DNA of 29,910 nucleotides from JAIXWP01 sp049318685 (GTDB lineage Bacteria > Bacteroidota > Bacteroidia > Flavobacteriales_D > Sanyastnellaceae): the NCBI GenBank assembly GCA_049318685.1, contig JBMOFW010000008.1, positions 1 to 29,910 of the forward strand, in the 5' to 3' direction. Of the stretch, positions 22,054-29,910 are shown piece after piece. The notes beneath the pieces were generated by a model, which did no database searches, had not been told where the DNA came from, and saw only the letters and a program-made list of their open reading frames with translations. Both the position numbers and the translations under genes were made by a program. Each line of letters starts with the position of its first letter. The stretch's first letter is position 1.

Positions 22054-23496
22054 ATGGACAGACAAATTTTGAAGGAAATGAAGAAGACAAAAATTGTAGC
22101 GACCATAGGTCCGGTTTCAGCGAATAAGGAAGTGTTGAAAGGCATGATTAAAAATGGACTTGATGTGGTTCGATTGAATTTTAGTCATGGTACACATGAA
22201 GACCACAAGAAAGTTGTGGACTTTGTTAGAGAGATTGATGCGGAGTTAGGCACAAATACGTCGTTGTTGGCAGATTTGCAGGGACCGAAATTGCGTGTTG
22301 GTGAAATGGAAAATGGCTCTGTTGAATTGGTGATTGGACAAACTATTATCATTTCAACTACAAAACAGGTTGGTACCAACAAAGTAATTTACACGAACTA
22401 CAAAGAGTTTGCTCAGGATGTAAAGAGTGGAGAGCGTGTGTTGTTGGATGATGGAAAAATAGTTATGACTATTTTGAGCACGAATGGCAAGGATACCGTC
22501 GAGTGTGAAGTAGTTCAAGGAGGTCCGCTTTCTTCCAAGAAGGGATTGAACTTGCCTAACACAAAGGTGAGCTTGCCCTCACTTTCTGAAAAAGATTTGA
22601 GTGATTTGCATTTTGCCTTGAATGAAAATGTGGATTGGATTGGTTTGTCATTTGTGCGTAACGCGGCGGATGTCAAAGCATTGAAGGAGATTATTTTTAG
22701 TACAGAAAAACATGCCAAAGTGGTTTCCAAAATTGAGAAGCCGGAAGCTGTGGATGATATAGATGCGATTATCGAGGAAACCGATGCGGTGATGGTGGCA
22801 CGAGGTGATCTCGGAGTAGAGGTGCCTTTAGAAACTGTTCCGCTTATTCAAAAAATGATCGTTCGTAAATGTGTGGAGCGAGCTCGACCTGTGATTGTGG
22901 CAACGCAAATGATGGAAAGTATGGTGACCAATATGACACCAACGCGTGCTGAGGTAACCGACGTAGCGAATGCTGTACTTGATGGTGCGGATGCTGTAAT
23001 GTTGAGCGGTGAAACTTCGGTTGGAAAATATCCGGTGGAAGCCATCCGTATAATGAACAATATTATTGGAGAGGCAGAAAAATTTGAAGGCTTGTATTAC
23101 AAAGAAGAAGCGCCGATGGAATTGGATGAAACGCGCTTCGTCACGGATAGTATTTGCTACAGCGCTTGTCGATTGGCAAAGCGTGCTGAAGCTAGGGCCA
23201 TTGTTACTAACTCATTTAGTGGATATACGGGCTATAAAGTGGCGAGTTGGCGTCCACGCACGAATATTTTTGTGTTCACAGCAAACAAACGCATTCTTAC
23301 CCAATTGAATTTGGTTTGGGGAGTGAAAGCATTTTACTACGATAAAATGGTGAGCACGGATCAGACGATTGCAGATATCCGTTATTTTCTCAAGAAACAT
23401 GAATACATCAAAGATGGTGAATTCATCATCAATATCGCATCAATGCCGATTTTCGAACAAGGCATGACCAATATGATAAAACTAAGCAAGGTGTAG
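22054..23496 (+). CDS. pyk: Pyruvate kinase
   Basis: It makes ATP and pyruvate from phosphoenolpyruvate and ADP in the last step of glycolysis. The protein has 480 residues. Visible motifs are KTKIVATIGP at the N-terminus, the active-site KIEKPEAVDDIDAI, the metal/PEP loop VMVARGDLGVEV, and TQMMESM followed by PTRAEVTDVANAVLDGADAVMLSGET. The C-terminal regulatory domain (about 345-480) is present. It may instead start at ATG 22078 (MKKTKIVAT), closer to most homologues; the 22054 start is kept because it sits 1 bp after the preceding stop. Its last four codons form one arm of a terminator hairpin. Confidence 0.97.
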   Translation: MDRQILKEMKKTKIVATIGPVSANKEVLKGMIKNGLDVVRLNFSHGTHEDHKKVVDFVREIDAELGTNTSLLADLQGPKLRVGEMENGSVELVIGQTIIISTTKQVGTNKVIYTNYKEFAQDVKSGERVLLDDGKIVMTILSTNGKDTVECEVVQGGPLSSKKGLNLPNTKVSLPSLSEKDLSDLHFALNENVDWIGLSFVRNAADVKALKEIIFSTEKHAKVVSKIEKPEAVDDIDAIIEETDAVMVARGDLGVEVPLETVPLIQKMIVRKCVERARPVIVATQMMESMVTNMTPTRAEVTDVANAVLDGADAVMLSGETSVGKYPVEAIRIMNNIIGEAEKFEGLYYKEEAPMELDETRFVTDSICYSACRLAKRAEARAIVTNSFSGYTGYKVASWRPRTNIFVFTANKRILTQLNLVWGVKAFYYDKMVSTDQTIADIRYFLKKHEYIKDGEFIINIASMPIFEQGMTNMIKLSKV

Positions 23497-23519
23497 TCTT
23501 ACACCTTGCTTTTGTTTTA
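23484..23519. terminator. Strong, probably bidirectional terminator between pyk and the PorE-like gene
   Basis: AAGCAAGGTGTA (23484-23495) pairs perfectly over 12 bp with TACACCTTGCTT (23500-23511) around GTCT. On the plus strand TTGTTTTAT follows; on the minus strand the stem is followed by AGTTTTAT. It can therefore stop both pyk and the convergent PorE-like operon. The left arm lies inside the pyk coding sequence and the loop holds the last base of its TAG stop. Confidence 0.88.
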
Positions 23520-23528
23520 TAGCGATTT

Positions 23529-25760
23529 TTACCTGATTATTTTAAATTCAGCACGACGGTTGATTTCGTACTGATCTTCTTCGCAAGGCACGTCGTCGAT
23601 ACATCCATTCGCTGGACGCTGTTCTCCGAACCATTCTGCTTGAATGCGCGATTTTTTTACTCCTTTTTGAATGAGATAGCCTTGAATGGCCATTGCCCTC
23701 GACATGGATAGACTTTGGTTGTAAGTCAAGCTACCACGAGAGTCACAGTGTGCTTTGATTAGGATTTTGGTATCTGGATTTTCTTTCAGAATAGCCGCGA
23801 TTTGATCGAGTTTCGATTTATCGGTTTCACGAATAAATGATTTGTTGTAATCAAAAAAGACATCATCGAGGGCCAAGGTTTCGAGATCGATAATGGGCAC
23901 GGCAGATTCAAAATCAATTTTAGATTTATCCTCTGCAGGTTTTTCGGTTGCAGATTTTGACTTCGCAAGATCGTCTGTTTTTATTTTTGCTTTGATGGCT
24001 TCTATTTCTTTAATACGATTAGCCGCCTCTGTTTTTTCGGGCATCAAACCTTTGGCGCGCTCGAATAATTCGAGAGCTTCATCGTATTTTTTGCTGAGCA
24101 TTTTATTTTCAGCACTAGAGATAAGTTTGTCGTATTGCGCCTGTTTTTCGGCTTCGGCGATGTTTCCAACATTAATGGTGCTACGACTGATTTCAGGATC
24201 TTTGTATGAAGAAAGTGGCCCTATATGTTGGATTTTATTGATTAGTTGCATTTCTTTCACGCCCAAGCTGGTATAGGGGTCTTTGATGGTCTTTGGCACA
24301 TCATAGATGAAAATGGGTTGATCACTTCCCTTGATGTTGGGATTGGTAAGTTTCACTTCAATGTGATCACCTGGAGCACCAATGTATTGAAATCCGCCTT
24401 TGGCATCGAGTTTACGCTCGGTCACTTCTTTTCCATTGGCGATGATTATCACATTTTCTCCTTCAAGTGTGATTAATGGATCTTCAAGGGTTATCGTACC
24501 CGCAAGAATCATTTGATCGAGTGTAAGGAATTGGAAAAAGTAAAAATCATCATTCCCTTTACCTGTGCGATTTGAACAGAAGTAACCTCTATCAGCGGCG
24601 TCGTCATACCACAGGGAGAAATCGTCAAATCGACCGTTGATGGGTGCGCCCATGTTGGATGGAGCGAGCCAATTGGCTTTGTATTGTTCCGAAAAGAAAA
24701 TATCCAATCCACCTAATCCGGCATGACCATCACTTGCAAAATAGAGTGTGCCTGTGGAGCTGAGGTAAGGAAACATTTCATTTCCTGCCGTATTGATATT
24801 CGGTCCGAGATTGATAGGCGTATCCCAACTGGAGCCATTTTTTTGAGAGACATAGATATCTGCACCGCCGTAGCCGCCTTCTTTGGTCGACATGAAATAA
24901 AGAAATTGGCCGTCCGGGCTCAAGCAGGGATGAGCATTGGAGTAAGCGTCGTTATTTATGGTTAATTCTTCTGGTGTGCTCCATTTTCCGTTGTTAATTG
25001 TCGCGCGGAATATTTTCAAATTGTAGTTACCAGCTTTTGTTTTTTTCTTGCTTGTTTGTGTAAAATACAAGGTGTTCGTTTTAGCATCCCAGCAACCAGC
25101 TACCTCGTGTTTTGTGCTGTTTATTTTTTTATCCAAACGAATTGGATTGATAAATTCGAAACTGCTTTCTTGGGTAACCTCATACATGTCGAGATAAGGT
25201 TCTTCTTTTTTCTTATCGGTGGATTTGTATTCAAGATTTACTGCGGAGACTAAGAATTTTCCTGTAGAATATTTTGCAATGCCCATCACTGGATCGGCGT
25301 TATTGATGATTAATTTGCGCATCTCGTATTTAAGGGTATCAGCGAAGAGGTCAAGAAAATACTCTTTGTCACGCGTATGACTCAAGGCTCTCGAATCATT
25401 GGGATTGGATAAGGCATATTTGCCATACCAAGTCACTGCTTCTTCGTATTGCCCCATTGATTTTAAGGCTTCAGCGTAGTAGAGTTGATCTTGAGTTTCT
25501 TTCGAACCGAGTTCAATAGCTTTCTTATAAAAATCTGCGGCTACCTCCGGAAGGCCCATGCGTCGGTAGGTTCCGGCAAGTTTGCGCGCAACCGAAGGAT
25601 CGTTCGGTGTCATTTCGAACGCGATCTCATAGTAATAGACGGCGTCCTCATAGTTCATTTTGTCAAATGCTTTATCTCCTTTTTCTACTTCTACAGCTGC
25701 TTGTGCATGAGATATGGAATAGGAGAGAAGAAATGCGAAGAGTAGGGTAATGCGTTTCAT
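23529..25760 (-). CDS. PorE-like OmpA-family protein (TPR, beta-propeller, CRD, OmpA)
   Basis: A 743-residue exported protein with signal peptide MKRITLLFAFLLSYSISHAQA. Domains in order are: TPR repeats (about 22-130), a WD40/PD40 beta-propeller (about 150-405, with DGQFLYFMSTKEGGYGGADIY and YFCSNRTGKGNDDFY), a carboxypeptidase-regulatory-like beta domain (about 410-490), a second helical/TPR stretch (535-600), and an OmpA-type peptidoglycan-binding domain (634-743; VFFDYNKSFIR, KAHCDSRGS, NRRAEF). This order is that of PorE, a type IX secretion component that ties the outer-membrane complex to peptidoglycan. Paralogues downstream of PorP/SprF genes are common, so this may be a copy specialised for the adjacent adhesin rather than the core component. 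It follows the PorP/SprF gene by 11 bp. Confidence 0.9.
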   Translation of the reverse strand: MKRITLLFAFLLSYSISHAQAAVEVEKGDKAFDKMNYEDAVYYYEIAFEMTPNDPSVARKLAGTYRRMGLPEVAADFYKKAIELGSKETQDQLYYAEALKSMGQYEEAVTWYGKYALSNPNDSRALSHTRDKEYFLDLFADTLKYEMRKLIINNADPVMGIAKYSTGKFLVSAVNLEYKSTDKKKEEPYLDMYEVTQESSFEFINPIRLDKKINSTKHEVAGCWDAKTNTLYFTQTSKKKTKAGNYNLKIFRATINNGKWSTPEELTINNDAYSNAHPCLSPDGQFLYFMSTKEGGYGGADIYVSQKNGSSWDTPINLGPNINTAGNEMFPYLSSTGTLYFASDGHAGLGGLDIFFSEQYKANWLAPSNMGAPINGRFDDFSLWYDDAADRGYFCSNRTGKGNDDFYFFQFLTLDQMILAGTITLEDPLITLEGENVIIIANGKEVTERKLDAKGGFQYIGAPGDHIEVKLTNPNIKGSDQPIFIYDVPKTIKDPYTSLGVKEMQLINKIQHIGPLSSYKDPEISRSTINVGNIAEAEKQAQYDKLISSAENKMLSKKYDEALELFERAKGLMPEKTEAANRIKEIEAIKAKIKTDDLAKSKSATEKPAEDKSKIDFESAVPIIDLETLALDDVFFDYNKSFIRETDKSKLDQIAAILKENPDTKILIKAHCDSRGSLTYNQSLSMSRAMAIQGYLIQKGVKKSRIQAEWFGEQRPANGCIDDVPCEEDQYEINRRAEFKIIR

Positions 25761-25771
25761 GTGGCAATTGA

Positions 25772-26713
25772 TTAGAAATAACGAGGATAGACAATGCGTT
25801 TACGTTTGGTAGCAATGGCATAACTGGCAATAACCTCATGGCTGCCAAGATTAGTGCGTATAAGCATATTCGTGGGTACATCAACAGCGTAGCCGAGTTT
25901 AAGACGTTTGTCTACTTGCCATTGTGCAAGCAGACCTGCATTTTCCCCGATATGTGAAAAAGCACCGAAAGTGAATTGATCCATCAGAATGACATTAAAG
26001 TAGAGACCCAATGACACCGGAGCGCCAGGTACAGCGCGGAAAATGAAGTTCGGTTGTACTTTGATCTGGCGATTTACTTTCCAAACTTTACCCGCCATTA
26101 AATGTATAGTGGGTTCTGATCGCCCGTCGAGCAAGTCGTAGAGCGTAGTGCCTTTTTTCTCCAATTCTGGACGGAGCAACTTTGGGATTGAAATTCCAAT
26201 GTAATGGTCTTTCTTGTAGTAGTACACTCCGAAACCAGCATTAGGCAGCATCAGTCCTTTTGTATTAGACATAAACGTGGGATCAATATCACCATAGTAG
26301 TTACTGATGAGATCGAGACTTGTTAAGTCATTTTGATAAAGATCTATTATGCCCTTGAGACCAAAAGAAAGTGTTGCACGATTGGTCAATTTCGCGCGAT
26401 AGGCGAAATCGACCGACAAACCCAATCGCGAAGTTGGTCCGATACGATCATGAATAATGGTGGCTCCCATGGCGAATTCGTTTTTCTTCAATGGCATATC
26501 AAAGGATATGATTTGCGTCATTGGAGCGCCTTTGAAACCGATCCATTGGCTGCGATGCATGGCCAAGACAGATACTTGCTCTTTATAACCGGCATACGCG
26601 GGATTGATGAACAGTTTGTTCATGATGTATTGCGTATTCATTGCTTCTTGCTGCGCCCAAGAGGATACAGAAAGTAAGGTAATGGCTATGGTATAGATTA
26701 TTTTTTTCATCAT
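25772..26713 (-). CDS. PorP/SprF family type IX secretion membrane protein
   Basis: A 313-residue outer-membrane beta-barrel with a signal peptide (about 1-20, ending SSWAQQ). The N-terminal block NTQYIMNKLFINPAYAGYKE and HRSQWIGFKGAPMTQ are the family signature. PorP/SprF proteins capture or help surface-localise T9SS cargo with type B C-terminal domains; each cargo often has its own neighbouring copy. Here the gene is 9 bp after a type B-like adhesin and 11 bp before a PorE-like gene, a textbook substrate/partner arrangement. It starts at ATG 26711-26713; a Met follows directly, giving an alternative start 3 bp later. Confidence 0.93.
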   Translation of the reverse strand: MMKKIIYTIAITLLSVSSWAQQEAMNTQYIMNKLFINPAYAGYKEQVSVLAMHRSQWIGFKGAPMTQIISFDMPLKKNEFAMGATIIHDRIGPTSRLGLSVDFAYRAKLTNRATLSFGLKGIIDLYQNDLTSLDLISNYYGDIDPTFMSNTKGLMLPNAGFGVYYYKKDHYIGISIPKLLRPELEKKGTTLYDLLDGRSEPTIHLMAGKVWKVNRQIKVQPNFIFRAVPGAPVSLGLYFNVILMDQFTFGAFSHIGENAGLLAQWQVDKRLKLGYAVDVPTNMLIRTNLGSHEVIASYAIATKRKRIVYPRYF

Positions 26714-26722
26714 GCTTATTTC

Positions 26723-29700
26723 TTATCGGTTTAAGTAGATGTATCCTTTTATTGGTTTTTCATCATTGCCCAAATCGAGCACATAGAAGTAGGTTCCTTT
26801 TGGCAACAAAGAGTTACCTAATGTCATTGGAGAATCCGAAAGACCACCCCAATTGTTTTCATAGCCTTCTGCTTTGAACACTTTGTGGCCGTAGCGATTG
26901 AAGATGGCAATTTTATTATCAGGGTAATCTTCAAGTCCAATGATTTCAAATACATCGTTGATACCGTCGCCGTTTGGTGAAATGGCTTCAGGGATGACGA
27001 GGTCAACGAAGCATTCTACTTCGATAAATACTTGAGCGGTGTCACAAGCATTGTATTCATCGCAAACCGTGTAGGTCAACGTATCAATGCCGCACCATTC
27101 CATCGGATTGATCAAGTAGGTAATTGTTCCATCGCCATTGAGGATCACTTGACCATGCCCTGAGGTCACGTTAGAAACATAGATGCTATCGCCGTCTATA
27201 TCGAAGTCATTGTCGAGGACATCGATTGTTGTGGCTCCCCATTCTTCTGCATAGAAGAGTGAATCGTCAACACCTACAGGTGGTGTATTGATGAGCACAG
27301 AGAATGTGCAGTCATCCATATTTCCTGCCGGGTCTGTAGCTACATATTGAACCGTGGTATACCCATGCGGGAATACATCCCCGCTGATAAGTCCTTCGGT
27401 TTGTACAACCGTGTAGCTGCAGTTGTCGATGAATTCTGGCAGCACGTATTCGACGATGGCATCTTCTTGTTCGATATCATCTGGACAAAGAATCGACTCT
27501 GGAGCTTGATTGTCGACAACAGTTACAAAGAAAGAACACTCAATGTAGTTGCCGGCATCATCCGTGGCGCTATAGGTCACCTCGGTTGTTCCTACTTCGA
27601 AGTATTCTCCAGGGGCAGGACCTGCTACAAGTTGAGCAGCTCCGTTTGAGCAATTGTCTGTGAATAGCGGTGCTACGTAATCTACAAATGCACCGCATGA
27701 ATCAAGGATATTGTTTACAACGAAATCTGCAGGACAATTGAGTACCGGTAATTCTGTATCAATAATGGTGATGTCGAAGTTGCAGAATACTTGGTTTCCG
27801 GAAGCATCTTCAATGGTGAATGCGAGGTTTGTTGTTCCCAAAGGGAAGAACGCGCCTGGCATGAGGCCATTGGTGATTGTCACTGTAGCATCTGCGCAGT
27901 TGTCGGTAACAATAGGAAGGGTGTAGTTGACAATGGCACCACATTCATTATTGTCGTTCGAATAGGTTTGATTATCTGGGCAAACCACATCTGGCAATTG
28001 TGTATCGTTAACAGTAATGTTCATGGTACATGTTGATGAATTACCATGAATATCGAATACTGTCCATATTACAGAAGTTGTTCCTACAGGATAGAATCCA
28101 GAAGCATCGGAGGTTCCATTTTGGGAATTCGCTATGCTTTGTACGGCGCAGTTGTCGGCTACCGTAGGAGCAGGCACACTTACAAATGCCCCGCATTGAT
28201 CGATATCATTTTCAGAAATAATATCTGTAGGACAAATTATAGATGGTACTTCTGTATCTGTAATGGTAATGTTGGTGAAACAATATGCTACGTTGCCATG
28301 AATGTCTGTCAATGTCCATGTCACCAATGTGGTTCCAACTGGATAGAATGCTGATGCGTCATCTGAATTGGTATAGTCATTTACTAAATCATCAATCGCA
28401 CAGTTATCAGATACTGTTGGAAGCAGAACAGATACAACAGTGCCGCATGCACCTAGGTCATTATTCATGCTTATGTTGTCGATGCATGAAATCAATGGCA
28501 ACTCGTCATCAGTCACCGTGATGGTTTGAACACAGTTTGTGATATTACCATGGATATCGGTGATGGTCCATGTAACAGTAGTAGTTCCTACCGGATAGAA
28601 TCCGCTTGCATCATTGGTTGATGTGTAGTCATTCACGATGGTATCAACAGCACAGTTATCAGTCGAAGCCGGAATCGGAATAATGATGTCCGCTCCACAT
28701 TGACCTGGATCTGCTGTTTGTGTGATATCCGCATTGCAGGTCACTACAGGTGCTTCGTTATCCGTTACGGTCACCGTAGCAGGACATGTTGATACATTGC
28801 CGTGAATGTCGGTTACGGTCCAGAGAACTACAGTTGTTCCGACTGGGTAAACCGCAGAGGCGTTATCTGTATTGGTGTAGTTATTCGAAATTGTCGCGAT
28901 GCCACAATTGTCGGCTGCTATAATTGGTGGAACCGTCACAAATGCTTCACATACTGCGAGATCATTGGTTTGAACAATGGATGCTGGGCAAATAATGCTT
29001 GGATTTTCTTGGTCAAGAACAGTGATGTTCATTTGACAAGTTGTCTCATTTCCACCAAGGTCAATAACGGTCCAAGTAACCAGCGTGGTTCCTACAGGAT
29101 AAATTCCTGAAGCATCGCCGGTACCTGTGTAGTCATTGGTTACAGAAGCAATGCCACAGTTATCTGCCGCAACAGCGAGCGGTACAGTAATTAGCGCACT
29201 GCAATTTCCTAAGTCGGAATTGACAGTGATATCTTCTGGACAGATGATCGTTGGGAATTCATCATCGGTAATGGTTATGCTTGTTTGACAAGTAGTCACA
29301 TTGCCATGAATGTCAGTCACTGTCCAGTTCACCACAGTTGTTCCTACAGGATATACATCTGTAGCGTTGTCTGTGTTGTTGTAATCATTCACGATTGTGG
29401 CAACGGCACAGTTGTCAGTGGCGATCATCGCATCTACAGTTACCGCCGCAGAGCAGAGGCCGAGGTCAGCAGTCTGCGTGATGTCGGCAGGACAAGTGAT
29501 GATTGGTTGCTCATCATCAGTTACCACGATGGTAGTTTGACAAGTGGTGATATTACCATGAATGTCAGTCACCGTCCAGTTCACCACAGTCGTTCCTACA
29601 GGATATACATCAGTAGCGTTATCTGTGTTGTTGTAATCATTCACGATTGTAGCAACCGCACAGTTGTCAGTGGCGATCATTGCATCTACAGTTACCGCTG

Positions 29701-29910
29701 CAGAGCAGAGGCCGAGGTCAGCAGTCTGCGTGATGTCAGCAGGACAAGTGATGATTGGTGCAATGTTGTCTGAAATGGTCACATCAAATGTGCATGAAGT
29801 AGAATTGTTGTTGTCGTCTGTTACGGTTATTGTTACTGGCACGATGTAACCAGCTCCACTAATTATAGTTCCCGCGGCAGGCACCTGAGTATAGGTGAGT
29901 GCTACATCAC
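26723..29910 (-). CDS. Giant HYR-repeat surface adhesin with type B T9SS C-terminal domain (5' partial)
   Basis: The frame stays open to the window edge (upstream residues read DVALTYTQ before the internal GTG at 29882-29884), so the N-terminus and signal peptide are outside. Visible are the tail of one domain, then ten consecutive HYR modules of about 75-84 residues. Modules 1-7 share the pattern CPADI ... DNCA ... YPVGTT ... WTVTDIHGN ... C. Modules 8-10 diverge (EDASGN, DDAGN, DPAGN). A cadherin/Big_9-like domain follows (GVDDSLFYAEEW ... DVLDNDFDIDGD ... LTYTVCDE). The last ~92 residues are a gliding-motility-type C-terminal domain (ISPNGDGINDVFEI ... FNRYGHKVF ... LLPKGTYFYVLDL ... KGYIYLNR), which directs type IX secretion. 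Paired cysteines in each module suggest disulfide stabilisation outside the cell. Probable role: adhesion or gliding. Confidence 0.92.
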   Translation of the reverse strand, partial: DVALTYTQVPAAGTIISGAGYIVPVTITVTDDNNNSTSCTFDVTISDNIAPIITCPADITQTADLGLCSAAVTVDAMIATDNCAVATIVNDYNNTDNATDVYPVGTTVVNWTVTDIHGNITTCQTTIVVTDDEQPIITCPADITQTADLGLCSAAVTVDAMIATDNCAVATIVNDYNNTDNATDVYPVGTTVVNWTVTDIHGNVTTCQTSITITDDEFPTIICPEDITVNSDLGNCSALITVPLAVAADNCGIASVTNDYTGTGDASGIYPVGTTLVTWTVIDLGGNETTCQMNITVLDQENPSIICPASIVQTNDLAVCEAFVTVPPIIAADNCGIATISNNYTNTDNASAVYPVGTTVVLWTVTDIHGNVSTCPATVTVTDNEAPVVTCNADITQTADPGQCGADIIIPIPASTDNCAVDTIVNDYTSTNDASGFYPVGTTTVTWTITDIHGNITNCVQTITVTDDELPLISCIDNISMNNDLGACGTVVSVLLPTVSDNCAIDDLVNDYTNSDDASAFYPVGTTLVTWTLTDIHGNVAYCFTNITITDTEVPSIICPTDIISENDIDQCGAFVSVPAPTVADNCAVQSIANSQNGTSDASGFYPVGTTSVIWTVFDIHGNSSTCTMNITVNDTQLPDVVCPDNQTYSNDNNECGAIVNYTLPIVTDNCADATVTITNGLMPGAFFPLGTTNLAFTIEDASGNQVFCNFDITIIDTELPVLNCPADFVVNNILDSCGAFVDYVAPLFTDNCSNGAAQLVAGPAPGEYFEVGTTEVTYSATDDAGNYIECSFFVTVVDNQAPESILCPDDIEQEDAIVEYVLPEFIDNCSYTVVQTEGLISGDVFPHGYTTVQYVATDPAGNMDDCTFSVLINTPPVGVDDSLFYAEEWGATTIDVLDNDFDIDGDSIYVSNVTSGHGQVILNGDGTITYLINPMEWCGIDTLTYTVCDEYNACDTAQVFIEVECFVDLVIPEAISPNGDGINDVFEIIGLEDYPDNKIAIFNRYGHKVFKAEGYENNWGGLSDSPMTLGNSLLPKGTYFYVLDLGNDEKPIKGYIYLNR
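29281..29760. repeat. Two nearly identical 252-bp tandem HYR-coding repeats
   Basis: The segments 29286-29507 and 29538-29759 align at a 252-bp (84-codon) offset with about 13 differences that I counted by eye, nearly all silent third-position changes. The encoded modules are almost identical. Neighbouring modules downstream are much more diverged, so this pair arose by recent tandem duplication or has been homogenised by gene conversion. Confidence 0.85.

Noticed and set aside
29285..29773. A 162-residue plus-strand open frame with internally repeated protein sequence, antisense to the adhesin
   Set aside because: Its repeats simply mirror the 252-bp HYR-coding repeats on the other strand, and the translated product is rich in Cys/Arg/Ser without domain signal.

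Overview
The window is a stretch of ordinary chromosome from a bacterium of the phylum Bacteroidota, most likely order Flavobacteriales. Sequence evidence for this is: type IX secretion genes (PorP/SprF and PorE-like), proteins ending in gliding-motility-type C-terminal domains, an IPExxxVDY-family gene directly before pyruvate kinase, a DnaG whose zinc-finger cysteines are replaced, and promoter boxes of the Bacteroidota type (TTTG / TAnnTTTG). I cannot name the genus.

Layout: (1) 121-5994, minus strand: a complete SUF iron-sulfur operon read as sufA-like, sufB, sufC, sufD, sufS, sufE, sufT-like, with a recognisable promoter and a hairpin-forming leader at 6012-6116. (2) 6217-15507, minus strand: a run of housekeeping and surface genes, read as a large lamin-tail surface protein, polysaccharide deacetylase, rsmA/ksgA, NUDIX hydrolase, dnaG, and a membrane protein of the 'SpecificRecomb' (Gcr) family. 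(3) 15623-22052: a mixed-strand block with aspartate-semialdehyde dehydrogenase, a SAM methyltransferase, a beta-lactamase-fold serine hydrolase, methionyl-tRNA synthetase, LD-carboxypeptidase and the IPExxxVDY protein. (4) 22054-23496: pyruvate kinase, closed by a strong terminator that starts inside its last codons. (5) 23529-29910, minus strand: a T9SS surface module made of a giant HYR-repeat adhesin (its 5' end lies outside the window), a PorP/SprF-like outer-membrane protein and a PorE-like OmpA protein, packed with 9- and 11-bp gaps.

How they work together: the SUF genes form one cluster-assembly machine. The HYR adhesin, PorP/SprF and PorE-like genes fit a substrate plus its dedicated secretion/anchoring partners. 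The rest are core genes. No tRNA, rRNA, insertion sequence, prophage or CRISPR array was seen, and no gene-free gap exceeds 300 bp.

I found no convincing new multi-gene system. The most unusual signals are non-coding. A dispersed intergenic repeat is built of 7-bp and 8-bp tandem units rich in CTAG/CTA; it closes all reading frames and three copies abut or supply the stop codon of a neighbouring gene. An inverted repeat fills the suf leader. Mutually exclusive hairpins and clustered TGTAA motifs precede the IPExxxVDY-pyk pair.
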